Assembly: GCF_928381705.1 (NCBI RefSeq)
Contig: NZ_CAKMSR010000010.1
Coordinates: 1 to 64,000 of the forward strand
Source: Rothia nasimurium
Lineage (GTDB): Bacteria > Actinomycetota > Actinomycetes > Actinomycetales > Micrococcaceae
Direction of reading: 5' to 3'
Length of the DNA stretch: 64,000 nt
Both the position numbers and the translations under genes were made by a program. This document shows, piece by piece, positions 43,568-52,964 of this stretch. The notes beneath the pieces were generated by a model that was not told where the DNA came from, made no database searches, and saw only the letters and a program-made list of their open reading frames with translations. Each line of letters begins with the position of its first letter. Position 1 is the stretch's first letter.

Positions 43568-44464
43568 ATGAATGATGTTGCAGAGATTTACCAGCAGGTG
43601 CGCTGCCTTAAAGATTTACAAGATATCGGTGTAAGCCCCTCCCTAGCTTCGACCCGTTTTAGGTCTGGTTACTACACCAAAATTAAGCAGGGGATCTATG
43701 TCGAGACCTCTATATGGAACCAGTGGGGCACTCGTCAGAGGTGTTTGGCCCACCACGCTGCGCATATCAAAACGGTGCCGAGCGGGGTGCTGAGCCACCA
43801 GTCGGCTGCGCTTTGGTTAGGGGCTCCACTCCTGACCCTACCTAATAAGGTGCATATGAGTTTTGCGTCAGCTTCTGTGCAGCACCGCCCTTCAGTAACG
43901 GCACATCGAGGACGCACGGACGTAGTTCCCGAGTCTCGGCTGGTGGCAGGGGCCCGTATCACTGCACCAGAGCAAACTCTGTGCGATGTTGCTCTGTCTT
44001 TACCTCGTGTTGAGGCGCTGGTGGTTGGTGATTATTTTCTGCGGCAGGGCGTTATATCCGCAGCATCGGCACGAACTGTTTTGGCTGAGGCGGGTGGAAT
44101 TGCGCTTGCCGTGGGACAGAGACTGAGTGCTTTAGCAGACTCTCCGGCTGAGACGATCGCGCGCGACCTTATTTATGAGTGGAATCTGCCTCTACCTCAG
44201 GAGCAGTTCGAGGTATTCACCCACTACGGCCGTGTCTACCGTGCTGACTTCGCTTGGCCTGAGCTCGGGGTCATTCTTGAGGTTGACGGTGAGGTGAAGT
44301 ATTCGGGAGTCTATGGCCGCGCTGACGATGTAGTTCAGGCGGAACATCGGCGGCATCGCGAATTAGAGATGGCTGGCTGGAAGGTGGTGCGTACGCGCTG
44401 GAAGGAGCTGATGTCGCACCCTGCTACTCTCCGGCAGCGGCTGTGGGAGACCGGTGTCTGGTGA
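43568..44464 (+). CDS. AbiEi-like / DUF559 endonuclease-domain protein (copy B)
   Basis: A 298-residue homologue of the protein at 14512-15408, of equal length. The N-terminal AbiEi-like winged-helix region has TRFRSGYYTKIKQGIYVET. The Vsr-like DUF559 domain has SPAETIARDLIYEW, YRADFAWPELGVILEVDGEVKY and RHRELEMAGWKVVRTRW. The acidic residues and lysine of a PD-(D/E)XK nuclease site are kept. It lies between two identical hairpin repeats in the direction of hmuO. Function is unknown; homing or defence roles are possible. ATG 43568 gives full alignment with copy A. Confidence 0.8.
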   Translation: MNDVAEIYQQVRCLKDLQDIGVSPSLASTRFRSGYYTKIKQGIYVETSIWNQWGTRQRCLAHHAAHIKTVPSGVLSHQSAALWLGAPLLTLPNKVHMSFASASVQHRPSVTAHRGRTDVVPESRLVAGARITAPEQTLCDVALSLPRVEALVVGDYFLRQGVISAASARTVLAEAGGIALAVGQRLSALADSPAETIARDLIYEWNLPLPQEQFEVFTHYGRVYRADFAWPELGVILEVDGEVKYSGVYGRADDVVQAEHRRHRELEMAGWKVVRTRWKELMSHPATLRQRLWETGVW

Positions 44465-44476
44465 GCCAGACTGGAG

Positions 44477-44541
44477 GTGTGCAGGTTTCTTGGGCTGTGT
44501 GCAGGGTTTTCTCTGCACACAGCCCAAGAACCCTGCACAGG
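44477..44541. repeat. Hairpin repeat B2, identical copy of B1
   Basis: Identical over 65 bases to 43345-43409. Similarity continues about 16 bases further (CTAAGACAGAAGGA against GTTAAGAAAGAAGGA). It begins 12 bases after the nuclease-like gene's stop. Confidence 0.93.
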
Positions 44542-44550
44542 CTAAGACAG

Positions 44551-44609
44551 AAGGACGCCGCCACGCACCTGCCTGCCCGAAGGCAGGGGAGGGGCGCAGC
44601 GGCGTCCTT
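44551..44609. terminator. Long hairpin terminator, dispersed family member
   Basis: AAGGACGCCGC pairs with GCGGCGTCCTT, with inner CCTGCC/GGCAGG. It serves the convergent purL gene and resembles the hairpin at 20379-20436. Confidence 0.85.
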
Positions 44610-44627
44610 ACACCGTGTAGCTAGAGA

Positions 44628-46946
44628 CTAGCTGGGGGCAACCTCACCGAAGTGGCGGGCGAGGGTACCCTCGTGAGCCTCGCGCAGCTCGTCCAGGTCG
44701 ATAGCGACCTCACCCTGAATATCCAGGGCGTTAGAGGCGGCATCGACCACGCCGATACGGGCGAAGGGGTAGTCGCGGGCGGTACACATGTCCTTGAAGC
44801 GAACTTCCTCGGAGCGGGGCACAGATACAACCACGCGGCCCAGGGACTCAGAGAAGAGCAAGGTGAAGAGGTCGATACCGTCGCGCTCAGCAACCTCACC
44901 CAGGCCAACGCGGGCACCGACGCCAAAGCGCAGGCAGCCCTCAACCAGGGCAGCAGCCAGGCCACCGGCAGAGACGTCGTGGGCAGCATCAATCATGCCG
45001 TCACGGCTCATGTTCACCAGCATGTCGCCCAGCAGCTTCTCGGCAGCCAGATCAACCTTGGGGGGCAGGCCGCCCAGGTGACCCTTAAAGCGGGCCCACT
45101 CGGAGCCGTCTAGCTCATCGCGGGTGGTGCCCAGCAGGTAGAGGGCCTGGCCATCGTGCTCAGGAGCCCAACCGGAGGGGGTGCGGCGGGTGACGTCGTC
45201 CATCACGCCCATCATGGCAACCACGGGGGTGGGGTTAATGGCCTTGCCGCCGGTCTGGTTGTAGAGGGAGACGTTACCGCCGGTCACGGGTACGCCCAGT
45301 TCCATACAGCCGTCGGCGATACCGCGCACGGCCTCAGCGAACTGCCACATGATGTCCGGGTCCTCGGGGGAACCAAAGTTCAGGCAGTCAGAGACAGCCA
45401 CGGGGCGGGCGCCTACGGTAGCCACGTTGCGGTAGGCCTCAGCCAGGGACGCCTTCGCACCCTCATAGGGGTCGAGCTTGGTGAAGCGGGGGTTAGAGTC
45501 GGTTGCCAGGGCAACACCCAGGCCGGTCTCTTCGTCCACACGAATCACGCCGGAGTCATCGGGCATAGACAGGGCGGTGTTGCCCTGAACGTAGCGGTCG
45601 TACTGGTTAGTAATCCAGGACTTGGAGCACATGTTGGGGGCCGCCATAAAGGCCTTGATAGCCTCGCCCAGCTCAGCGCCGGTGGGGCGGGCGTCGTCCG
45701 CGCCAGAACCGGTGAACTTGTCGGCCTGCAGGGAGTCCTGCCACTCGGGGCGGGCGTAAGGACGCTCGTAGGTGGGGCCGTCGTGAGCAACGGTCTTGGG
45801 GTCCACATCGACGATGATCTCGCCCTGCCATTCGATGGTCAGGCGGCCGGAGCCGGTAACCTCACCCAGAATGGAGTACTCGACGTCCCACTTCTTCATG
45901 ATGTCTTCGAAGCGGCTCAGGTTCTCGGGGGTCACAACCGCCATCATGCGCTCCTGGGACTCAGACATGAGAATCTCGCCCGGGGTCAGGGTGGGGTCGC
46001 GCAGCAGAACCTTGGTCAGGTCAACGTGCATACCGCCGTCGCCGTTGGAGGCCAGCTCGGAGGTGGCGCAGGAGATACCTGCGGCGCCGAGGTCCTGGAT
46101 ACCCTCAACGATGGAGTTCTTAAAGAGCTCCAGGCAGCACTCAATCAGTACCTTCTCAGCGAAGGGGTCGCCCACCTGCACGGCGGGGCGCTTGGAGGGC
46201 TTGGTGTCGTCGAAGGACTCTGAGGCCAGAACGGAAGCGCCGCCAATGCCGTCGCCACCGGTGCGGGCGCCAAAGAGGATCACCTTGTTGCCGGTACCTG
46301 AGGCGTTAGCGGTGCGGATGTCCTCGTGGCGCATGATGCCCACAGCCAGGGCGTTGACCAGGGGGTTTGCCTGGTAGCACTCGTCGAACTCGACCTCGCC
46401 GCCGATGTTGGGCAGGCCCAGGGAGTTGCCGTAGCCGCCAACACCGGACACAACGCCGGGCAGGACGCGGGCGGTGTCGGGGTGGTCGATGGCACCGAAA
46501 CGCAGGGGGTCCATGACGGCCACGGGGCGGGCACCCATCGAGATAATGTCACGCACGATACCGCCCACGCCGGTCGCTGCACCCTGGTAGGGCTCAACAT
46601 AGGAGGGGTGGTTGTGGGACTCAATCTTGAAGGTCACAGCCCAGCCGTTGCCAATGTTGGTCACACCGGCGTTCTCGCCGATACCAACCATGAGGTCCTT
46701 CTTCATCTCGTCGGTGACCTTGGCCCCGAACTGCTTGAGGTGAACCTTAGAGGACTTGTAGGAGCAGTGCTCTGACCACATGACCGAGTACATGGCCAGC
46801 TCGGCTGCGGTGGGGCGGCGGCCGAGAATCTTCTTGATGTCCTCGAACTCGTTTTCCTTCAGACCCAGCTCAGCCCAGGGCAGCTCGGTGTCGGGGGTGG
46901 CAGCGGCGTGCTCAACGGTATCGAGGTTAAACTTCTTTTCGCTCAA
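44628..46946 (-). CDS. purL: Phosphoribosylformylglycinamidine synthase subunit PurL
   Basis: A 772-residue small-type PurL. The ATP and FGAR-binding landmarks are [10 protein letters not shown] (about 53-62), [22 protein letters not shown], and [21 protein letters not shown]. It makes FGAM from FGAR, ATP and ammonia supplied by PurQ, with PurS. The start is TTG 46946 with AAGGA nine bases upstream; no ATG or GTG is better placed. It is the third gene of purS-purQ-purL, all on the minus strand. Confidence 0.97.
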   Translation of the reverse strand: MSEKKFNLDTVEHAAATPDTELPWAELGLKENEFEDIKKILGRRPTAAELAMYSVMWSEHCSYKSSKVHLKQFGAKVTDEMKKDLMVGIGENAGVTNIGNGWAVTFKIESHNHPSYVEPYQGAATGVGGIVRDIISMGARPVAVMDPLRFGAIDHPDTARVLPGVVSGVGGYGNSLGLPNIGGEVEFDECYQANPLVNALAVGIMRHEDIRTANASGTGNKVILFGARTGGDGIGGASVLASESFDDTKPSKRPAVQVGDPFAEKVLIECCLELFKNSIVEGIQDLGAAGISCATSELASNGDGGMHVDLTKVLLRDPTLTPGEILMSESQERMMAVVTPENLSRFEDIMKKWDVEYSILGEVTGSGRLTIEWQGEIIVDVDPKTVAHDGPTYERPYARPEWQDSLQADKFTGSGADDARPTGAELGEAIKAFMAAPNMCSKSWITNQYDRYVQGNTALSMPDDSGVIRVDEETGLGVALATDSNPRFTKLDPYEGAKASLAEAYRNVATVGARPVAVSDCLNFGSPEDPDIMWQFAEAVRGIADGCMELGVPVTGGNVSLYNQTGGKAINPTPVVAMMGVMDDVTRRTPSGWAPEHDGQALYLLGTTRDELDGSEWARFKGHLGGLPPKVDLAAEKLLGDMLVNMSRDGMIDAAHDVSAGGLAAALVEGCLRFGVGARVGLGEVAERDGIDLFTLLFSESLGRVVVSVPRSEEVRFKDMCTARDYPFARIGVVDAASNALDIQGEVAIDLDELREAHEGTLARHFGEVAPS

Positions 46947-46971
46947 AATTCTTATTCCTTATGCGAGGCGT

Positions 46972-47781
46972 TTAGGCCGAAACCAGCTGGTTGAGTACGG
47001 AGGTGAAGACGCCCAGGCCGTCCGCGCCACCGCGCAGACCCACGGTGCCAAAACCGGAGGACGAGGGACCGAAGCCGGGTTCGACGGCGTGTTCGGGGTG
47101 GGGCATGAGGCCCACGACGTTGCCGCGCTCGTTGGAGATACCGGCGATGTCGTTGCGAGAGCCGTTGGGGTTAACATCCACGTAGCGGAAGACCACGCGG
47201 CCTTCAGCTTCAAGCGCCTCAAGGGTCTTGGCGTCGGCAACGTACTGGCCGTCCTGATTCTTGAGGGGAACCACGATGTTCTGGCCTGCTTCAAAGTCGC
47301 CGGTCCAGGCAGTCTGGTTGGTTTCAACGCGCAGGGTCTGATCACGGCAGATGAACTTGCGGTGATCGTTCTTGATCATGGAGCCGGGCAGCAGGTGGGT
47401 TTCGGTCAGAATCTGGAAACCGTTGCAGATGCCGAGCACCGGCAGGGGAGCGGAGCCGGAGGTGCCAGCGGCGCTAGCTGCCTCAACGACCTTGCTCATG
47501 ACCGGGGCCTTCGCTGCGATAGCGCCTGCACGCAGATAGTCACCATACGAAAAACCGCCGGGCACAATCACAGCGTCTACATCGTGTAGAGCTGCTTCAT
47601 CGTGCCACAGCGGTACGGGGGTGCCACCAGCTAGACGGACGGCGCGGGAGGCATCGCGGTCGTCCAGGGTGCCGGGGAAGGTGATGACGCCGACGCGCAC
47701 ATCAGCCAGGGCGGCATCGGGAGTGTTCTGAGAGAAGTCGCCCACCAGGGGGACTTCGGTTGCTGCGAGGGATTCTGCCAC
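46972..47781 (-). CDS. purQ: Phosphoribosylformylglycinamidine synthase glutaminase PurQ
   Basis: A 269-residue class I glutamine amidotransferase. The nucleophile is the cysteine in [11 protein letters not shown], and the rest of the triad is in [11 protein letters not shown]. It releases ammonia from glutamine for PurL. The GTG start lies five bases after the purS stop, with a GGAGG site overlapping the end of purS. It has about 25 extra N-terminal residues compared with typical PurQ. Confidence 0.96.
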   Translation of the reverse strand: MAESLAATEVPLVGDFSQNTPDAALADVRVGVITFPGTLDDRDASRAVRLAGGTPVPLWHDEAALHDVDAVIVPGGFSYGDYLRAGAIAAKAPVMSKVVEAASAAGTSGSAPLPVLGICNGFQILTETHLLPGSMIKNDHRKFICRDQTLRVETNQTAWTGDFEAGQNIVVPLKNQDGQYVADAKTLEALEAEGRVVFRYVDVNPNGSRNDIAGISNERGNVVGLMPHPEHAVEPGFGPSSSGFGTVGLRGGADGLGVFTSVLNQLVSA

Positions 47782-47786
47782 GTCTT

Positions 47787-48038
47787 TTAGTCCTCCAGAG
47801 CTTCGACGTTGACGACGTCTTCAATCACGGGGTTAGACAGCAGCTCTTCAGCTGCCTGGCGGGCCTGCGCGAGCAGTTCTTCGGTAACTTCACCATCAAC
47901 GGTCAGTTCAAAACGCTTACCCTGACGAACATCGGTGAAGTTGTTCAGACCGATACGGGGAAGCTCGTGAGCGATAGCCTTGCCCTGGGGGTCGAGGATT
48001 TCGGGCTTGAGCATAACGTCAACAACAATACGGGCCAT
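47787..48038 (-). CDS. purS: Phosphoribosylformylglycinamidine synthase subunit PurS
   Basis: An 83-residue Pur[39 protein letters not shown] and a C-terminal [12 protein letters not shown]. It bridges PurQ and PurL for ammonia transfer. It is the first gene of the operon, and its upstream region contains a striking palindrome (48163-48229). Confidence 0.96.
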   Translation of the reverse strand: MARIVVDVMLKPEILDPQGKAIAHELPRIGLNNFTDVRQGKRFELTVDGEVTEELLAQARQAAEELLSNPVIEDVVNVEALED

Positions 48039-48162
48039 GAATGGGCACTCCTTGGGTGCTGGAATCTATATAGAGCCAGGTCTCATTTTACCGGGTTGGG
48101 GCACCGCATGCGCCAAAGTGAGACGGTGGGGCGCGGGGCTTTTCTGCCGGAGGTGTTGGCGG

Positions 48163-48229
48163 CGAGCGTGCGTTATATCGCCGAGCGTGCGGCTGATGGG
48201 TGCACGCTCGGCGATATAGCGCACGCTCG
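48163..48229. repeat. 28-bp inverted repeat built from four CGAGCGTGC copies
   Basis: CGAGCGTGCG occurs at 48163-48172 and 48182-48191, and its complement CGCACGCTCG at 48202-48210 and 48220-48229. Together they make arms of 28 bases with one mismatch and an 11-base loop. It lies between purS and fic. It could be a four-site operator, a terminator-like hairpin or a small mobile palindrome. Confidence 0.85.
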
Positions 48230-48250
48230 GTGCTTACGAGAAAATACTGG

Positions 48251-48309
48251 GAAAATAAACCATGATTTTCTATGTAAACAACTTAATGGGAAAATTGAGG
48301 TACATTTTC
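48251..48309 (+). promoter_or_regulatory. Palindromes GAAAAT-N8-ATTTTC upstream of fic
   Basis: Two 20-base palindromes, GAAAAT(N8)ATTTTC, lie at 48251-48270 and 48290-48309. A third, slightly changed copy (48415-48434) lies inside the fic reading frame and shares the GAGGTAC centre with the second. They are good candidates for operators of fic, perhaps autoregulated through its C-terminal winged helix. Confidence 0.5.
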
Positions 48310-48334
48310 TCAAGAGAGACTCGCAGGAGGCAAC

Positions 48335-49507
48335 ATGCAGGGTTGGCCATCTCTTACATATACAGAGCGCTTGTGGGTGCACCGTGACCCCTTGGCCTCT
48401 CGTCGGAGCCAGCGGAAAAATCGAGGTACTTTTCAGGTGCCGCACGCTCCATATATTTCTGAGGCTCCTGTAAAGCTCAGTGCAGATATACTGGCTAGTG
48501 CATCTGCGGCATCAGTGGCTATGACAAGGTTCGATCATGAACAGGCATCATTTGCTCACTTCCCATTCGCTACGGTGCTTTTGCGTGGAGAATCTGCCAC
48601 AAGTTCGCAGATTGAAAATCTGACGGTAAATGCTCGAAAACTCTCGCTTGCTGCACTTGGTGCGCCGGTAGGAGGCAATGCCGAACTTGTCGCCCGCAAC
48701 GTCCGCGCCATGAAAGCTGCAATCGACGTTGCCCACGAGCTCAGCATCGACGCTTTGCTGACCATGCACGAAGAGCTTACGGCGGGTGTTCAAGATGACG
48801 CCGGTGAGCTGAGAAAAGAATGGGTGTGGATTGGGGGAGAATCCCCTGTCACAGCCAGGTACGTAGCACCTGCCTGGGAGGATGTGCCTGGGTTGCTTGA
48901 AGACCTCGTTGTCTTTTTGGGGCGCCGAGACCTTGATCCTACCGTGCAGGCAGCTCTTGCTCATGCCCAGTTTGAAACTATTCACCCTTTTACAGATGGG
49001 AATGGGCGTACCGGGAGAGCGCTCATCTCATCTCTATTAAAGGCGCGCGGAGTGACGCAGCATGTGGTGGTTCCCCTGTCGAGCGGTTTGCTCTATGACC
49101 TTGAGGGGTATGTTTCTGCCCTGGAGGCGTATAGGCGCGGGGATATAGAGCCCATCATCCTGTGTTTTGTGGATGCCATTGAATCATCGCTGGCTAATAC
49201 TCGTTTGCTTGCCCAGGACATTGAACAGTTTTATGAGCAGATTCTTGCCTCGCGCCCGAGAGTGACTGAAGCGGTGCGTAAGGTGGCAAGGTTCTGCTGC
49301 TCAGAGCCAGCTTTCACGGCTGGAATGCTAGAAGAACACGCCGGAATGGCTAGATCTACCACCTATCGCATTATTGATTCCCTGGTAGAAACCGGTATCT
49401 TGCGGCGGGAGCAGAAAGTGCGCGGGCAAAATGCCTGGTCTGCCCCTGCCTTGACGGAAGCGCTTGACGCGTTTGCCCAGCGGGCGGGCCGTCGGCGTTT
49501 TGTTTAG
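48335..49507 (+). CDS. fic: Fic family AMPylase with winged-helix C-terminus
   Basis: A 390-residue Fic protein. The N-terminal Fic_N region (about 1-60) is followed by the inhibitory motif SSQIEN (90-95), the S/T-x-x-x-E-G/N form that places this in class II with the inhibitory helix in the same chain. The active site is HPFTDGNGRTGR (H217). A C-terminal winged helix (about 305-375: MLEEHAGMARSTTYRIIDSLVETGIL) suggests DNA binding. Fic proteins usually transfer AMP to a hydroxyl of a target protein; the target is unknown. AGGAGG directly precedes the ATG. The gene ends overlapping the convergent TetR gene by four bases. Confidence 0.93.
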   Translation: MQGWPSLTYTERLWVHRDPLASRRSQRKNRGTFQVPHAPYISEAPVKLSADILASASAASVAMTRFDHEQASFAHFPFATVLLRGESATSSQIENLTVNARKLSLAALGAPVGGNAELVARNVRAMKAAIDVAHELSIDALLTMHEELTAGVQDDAGELRKEWVWIGGESPVTARYVAPAWEDVPGLLEDLVVFLGRRDLDPTVQAALAHAQFETIHPFTDGNGRTGRALISSLLKARGVTQHVVVPLSSGLLYDLEGYVSALEAYRRGDIEPIILCFVDAIESSLANTRLLAQDIEQFYEQILASRPRVTEAVRKVARFCCSEPAFTAGMLEEHAGMARSTTYRIIDSLVETGILRREQKVRGQNAWSAPALTEALDAFAQRAGRRRFV

Positions 49508-50079
49508 TCCTTAGTTGCCAGGAGCGCCTGCGCCGCCTGCAGGTTGGCTAGGGCAAGGGTTTTGTTGGTGCGGGCAAGGGCCAGGGCTGAGATGGTGAGG
49601 GCAACGAGGGTGCGGGCTTGGCCGTCCTCTTCGGCCTCGGTGAGGTGCGGACGCGCCCTGCCCAGCCCCGCACGGAAGGCGGCAAACAACTCGTCGTAGT
49701 AGCCGCTGACGGCTGCGCTGACCACTGGGTCGGTGCCCACCGGGGCGTTAGCTGCCGCTATGAGCAGGCAGCCGGGGTGGGTGTCCGCGGTGCGGACGGA
49801 CTCCGCCAGGGTTTCAAAATAGGTAGCCAGGGCATCTGGGGTGGCACTCTCATCGGTGATGCGGGCAAGAAGAGGGCGTACCTTCTCTGTTAAATAGTTC
49901 TCAACTACCTCATCAAAGAGCCCTTTTTTGGAGCCGAAAGCGTGGTAGAGGCTAGAACGCTTGAGCCCTGTTATGCGCTCAAGGTCAGGAATGGCAGTGG
50001 TTTCGTAGCCCTGAGACCAGAAGAGGTCGCGGGCAGACTCAATGACGTCTGCCCGGTCAAATGTGGCCGTGCGCCCCAT
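49504..50079 (-). CDS. TetR family regulator, divergent from DUF1304 gene
   Basis: A 191-residue TetR regulator with helix-turn-helix AIPDLERITGLKRSSLYHAFGSKKGLF (about 29-55), and a C-terminal domain of the type found in AcrR/NemR-like proteins. It is divergent from the DUF1304 and oxidoreductase genes and probably represses them. A palindromic ATTCTAGTATATATTGGAAT (50123-50142) between them is the likely operator. Confidence 0.88.
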   Translation of the reverse strand: MGRTATFDRADVIESARDLFWSQGYETTAIPDLERITGLKRSSLYHAFGSKKGLFDEVVENYLTEKVRPLLARITDESATPDALATYFETLAESVRTADTHPGCLLIAAANAPVGTDPVVSAAVSGYYDELFAAFRAGLGRARPHLTEAEEDGQARTLVALTISALALARTNKTLALANLQAAQALLATKD

Positions 50080-50122
50080 GGTGTGCCTCGTTTCATAGCT
50101 AACAAAATTGTGTACTGACCAT

Positions 50123-50142
50123 TCTAGTATATATTGGAATAA
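50123..50142. promoter_or_regulatory. Likely TetR operator
   Basis: ATTCTAGTATATATTGGAAT is a near-palindrome in the 94-base divergent promoter between the TetR gene and the DUF1304 gene. Confidence 0.45.
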
Positions 50143-50173
50143 GCGTTACAAAAACCTATGAAAGGATTTTCCC

Positions 50174-50557
50174 ATGACCGTCGCCGGTATCATCGCCCTA
50201 CTGCTCGCCGTTGCCCTGCACGTTTTTATCTTCTACCTCGAATCCTTCGCCTGGACCACCCGAGCCCTGCCCGTCTTCGGCATGAGCCGTGAATCAGCCG
50301 AACAGACCAAGGAAATGGCCTACAACCAGGGCTTCTACAACCTCTTCCTGGCAATCATCGCCGCCGCCGGTGCCGTGGCCCACTTCGCCGGTGCCCCCAC
50401 CGTGGGCCTAGCCCTCATGCTCGCCGGTACCGGGTCAATGCTGGCCGCCGCAGCCGTCCTCTTCATCACCTCACCCGACAAGCGCTCCGCCGCCATGAAG
50501 CAGGGTGCCTTCCCGCTGCTCGCCGTCCTTCTGCTCGCTCTGGGCGCAACCCTTTAA
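50174..50557 (+). CDS. DUF1304 family membrane protein
   Basis: A 127-residue protein with four membrane helices and the family's conserved HVFIFYLESFAW segment near the N-terminus, followed by YNQGFYNLFLA. DUF1304 has no known function. It is commonly encoded with TetR regulators and oxidoreductases, as here, suggesting a response to a toxic small molecule. Confidence 0.88.
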   Translation: MTVAGIIALLLAVALHVFIFYLESFAWTTRALPVFGMSRESAEQTKEMAYNQGFYNLFLAIIAAAGAVAHFAGAPTVGLALMLAGTGSMLAAAAVLFITSPDKRSAAMKQGAFPLLAVLLLALGATL

Positions 50558-50612
50558 CAAACGCCCTTTGACAGGCGTAGAACTGGTTAAACAGCTTTCG
50601 AAAGGAAACATC

Positions 50613-51620
50613 ATGACACAAGCACGTGAAATCCGCCTTGCTTCCCGCCCCAGCGGCTGGCCTACCTCCGACAACTTTGAATTTGCCACCGTTACCCTGT
50701 CTGAGCTCGCTGATGGCCAGGTACGCGTTCAAAACGAGTTCATCTCGGTTGACCCCTATATGCGCGGACGCATGAACGACGCTAAGAGCTACGTAGCCCC
50801 CTACAACCTGGGCGAACGCATTACCGGCGGAGCTGTCGGACGCGTTGTTGAATCGCACGATGAAAGCCTGCCCGTAGGTACCCTGGTCTCGCACCAGCAG
50901 GGCTGGGCAGACTACGCCCAGGGCGCCGCTCGCGAGTTTACCGCCCTGCCGGAACTGCCTGCCGGGGCGCCGTCCTCGCTTTACCTTGGCATGCTGGGCA
51001 TGACGGCAATGACCGCCTACGCAGGCCTGACCCGCATTGCCCACCTGAAAGAGGGCGACGTCGTGTTCGTCTCTGGTGCAGCGGGCGCCGTGGGCACAGC
51101 CGTCGGGCAGATCGCTCGCCTGCTCGGCGCCTCCCGCGTTGTCGGTAGTGCTGGCTCTGCTGAGAAGGTTGAGCTGCTGACCAGTAAATACGGCTACGAT
51201 GCCGCCCTCAATTACAAGGACGCTCCCGTGCGGCAGGCCCTGCCCGAGCTGGTTCCAGATGGTGTAGACGTTTACTTCGACAACGTCGGCGGCGACCACC
51301 TCGAAGCCGCTCTCGACGTGATGAACCGCGGCGGCCGCCTGGCGCTCTGCGGCGCGATCTCTGCCTACAACACCAGCGAGACCACCCCCGGCCCCGACAA
51401 CATGACCAACATGGTCAAGCAGGGCCTGACCATGCAGGGCTTCACTCTGGGGGAGTACCTAGACGTCGTCCCCGAGTTCCGCGAAAAGATGGGCCGCTGG
51501 TTTGCCGACGGCAAGATCGCCTATGACGAGACCGTCTACGAGGGGCTCGACTCCACCATCGAAGCCTTCATTGCCATGATGCAGGGCGCGAACACCGGCA
51601 AGATGGTGGTCAAGCTCTAG
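50613..51620 (+). CDS. NADP-dependent medium-chain oxidoreductase (CurA-like)
   Basis: A 335-residue zinc-free MDR-family enzyme of the leukotriene B4 12-hydroxydehydrogenase / CurA group. Features are SVDPYMRGRMND (about 44-55), GMTAMTAYAGL, the nucleotide loop VSGAAGAVGTAVGQIARLLGA (about 152-172) and YFDNVGGDHLEAAL. Members reduce alpha,beta-unsaturated carbonyls. The start is ATG 50613 with GAAAGGA upstream, 55 bases after the DUF1304 gene. The operon fits detoxification of reactive carbonyls under TetR control. Confidence 0.9.
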   Translation: MTQAREIRLASRPSGWPTSDNFEFATVTLSELADGQVRVQNEFISVDPYMRGRMNDAKSYVAPYNLGERITGGAVGRVVESHDESLPVGTLVSHQQGWADYAQGAAREFTALPELPAGAPSSLYLGMLGMTAMTAYAGLTRIAHLKEGDVVFVSGAAGAVGTAVGQIARLLGASRVVGSAGSAEKVELLTSKYGYDAALNYKDAPVRQALPELVPDGVDVYFDNVGGDHLEAALDVMNRGGRLALCGAISAYNTSETTPGPDNMTNMVKQGLTMQGFTLGEYLDVVPEFREKMGRWFADGKIAYDETVYEGLDSTIEAFIAMMQGANTGKMVVKL

Positions 51621-51646
51621 GCACCGGCAAGCTGAATAGGCTGAAA

Positions 51647-51709
51647 GGGGACCGCAAAACCTAAAAGGGACCGCATACTACGCGGTCCCTTTTAAGTTTT
51701 GCGGTCCCC
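51647..51709. terminator. Very long bidirectional terminator hairpin
   Basis: GGGGACCGCAAAAC pairs with GTTTTGCGGTCCCC, and inside it AAAAGGGACCGC pairs with GCGGTCCCTTTT. The nested repeat of the GGGACCGC unit suggests a duplicated hairpin. Confidence 0.9.
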
Positions 51710-51739
51710 TTGGGTGTGGTGGGGGAGAGAAAAACGTGA

Positions 51740-52840
51740 TTACTCGGCAGGCAGGTAGCCCAGCTGGCGGGCCAGATCTGCCGTCATCTCGTTATTCTCA
51801 ATCTCAGGTTCCTGCTGCTCATAGGGCGAAATGCCGGGGGCAGAGGACTGGGCCTGGAACTTGAGGGTCATCAGGTCATTCGGGGCGGTGAGCTTACCGA
51901 TGGTGCCGTCGCGGTTCACATCAATCTGCTGGGCGGTAGTCTCCACAACGCCGTCCTGATCAAAGTCGATACCCTGGTGGGCATTCCAGTAGCGGTTGCC
52001 GTAGTGAATGGAGAAGCCACGGGCAGCGTTACCGGCGCCCTTAGACTCAACTACTGCGGTCTCATCAATGGTCATACCCGCGCGGGTGGAGTAACCGTAG
52101 TAGACCGACCCGTCGGTGCGGCGCACACCTTCCAGCTGGTACTTGTAGTTCATGATGCTGGTGTAGTTGGGCTTGTAGTTTGTGCCGTCGGTGCCGCCGT
52201 GGTTCAGGCCCAGGTTGTGGCCGAGCTCGTGAATGAAGGTGCCCACACGGATAGCGCTACTTGCCTTGCCCCAGTGGGTGGGGCCTACGGTCACCATGAA
52301 GGTGCGGCCAGGGTAGTAGCCTGATCCAGAAGACCCGCCGGTGCCGTAGTAGTCGCCCCAAATCATGTAGTGGAAGACGCCCGCACGTGCCGGGTTGGAG
52401 TTAGTACCCCGCAAAGTATTCACGTCGCCCAGGCCATTAAAACCCTGGTGGGGGATCTCGTTGCCGCCGCCCAGGTCGTAGGCGGGGTAGATGCTGCCGG
52501 CGTCCAGGTGGATGGTGATGCCGGTGGTACCGTTGGGGTTCCAGACGGGCATGTCGGCGAAGGTCTGGACGATGGTGCCCAGCTCAGCTTCGCTGGCGAG
52601 TAGGCCGGGCATGTAGTCCATCTCAACGAAGAGGTCTTTGCGGTAGGGGTCTGCGCCCATGGCAGCGAAGTCGATGTCGATGACACCGTCGTTGTTGTAG
52701 TCGTAGCCCTCGGTTTCCCAGACATCGAGCAGCTTATCGCCGTCGGTGTCCATGGTGACTGCTGAAGCGATCGGGGCGCTCAGCCCGGTAAAGGCCATGG
52801 CAGCAACCGCCAGGGTGGCAAGCTTGTGGGAAAAACGCAT
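51740..52840 (-). CDS. Secreted metzincin-type zinc metalloprotease
   Basis: A 366-residue exported protein. A signal peptide (about 1-26) is followed by a calcium-loop-like DTDGDKLLDVWETEGYDYNNDG segment. The extended zinc site HELGHNLGLNHGG (HExxHxxGxxH) has a downstream Met-turn, SIMNYKYQ. A second Asp/Asn-rich loop (DVNRDGTIG) lies near the end. This is a metzincin protease active outside the cell; substrates are unknown. ATG 52840 starts the signal peptide; the upstream in-frame codons are not supported. It is divergent from the sialidase gene. Confidence 0.88.
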   Translation of the reverse strand: MRFSHKLATLAVAAMAFTGLSAPIASAVTMDTDGDKLLDVWETEGYDYNNDGVIDIDFAAMGADPYRKDLFVEMDYMPGLLASEAELGTIVQTFADMPVWNPNGTTGITIHLDAGSIYPAYDLGGGNEIPHQGFNGLGDVNTLRGTNSNPARAGVFHYMIWGDYYGTGGSSGSGYYPGRTFMVTVGPTHWGKASSAIRVGTFIHELGHNLGLNHGGTDGTNYKPNYTSIMNYKYQLEGVRRTDGSVYYGYSTRAGMTIDETAVVESKGAGNAARGFSIHYGNRYWNAHQGIDFDQDGVVETTAQQIDVNRDGTIGKLTAPNDLMTLKFQAQSSAPGISPYEQQEPEIENNEMTADLARQLGYLPAE

Positions 52841-52964
52841 GGATGTGTCCGTTTCTGTGATGTGTGGTTTAAGGAGGATTCTAAGGCATAGACCCGCCCT
52901 CGCCACCCAACGACTGGCCTTTCTACCCCCCAGCAGTCTCTTCATGCGGAAAAATCTACCCCGC

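Noticed and set aside
45156-46223. 355-codon plus-strand frame
   Set aside because: It is antisense to purL, with no ribosome site or family features.
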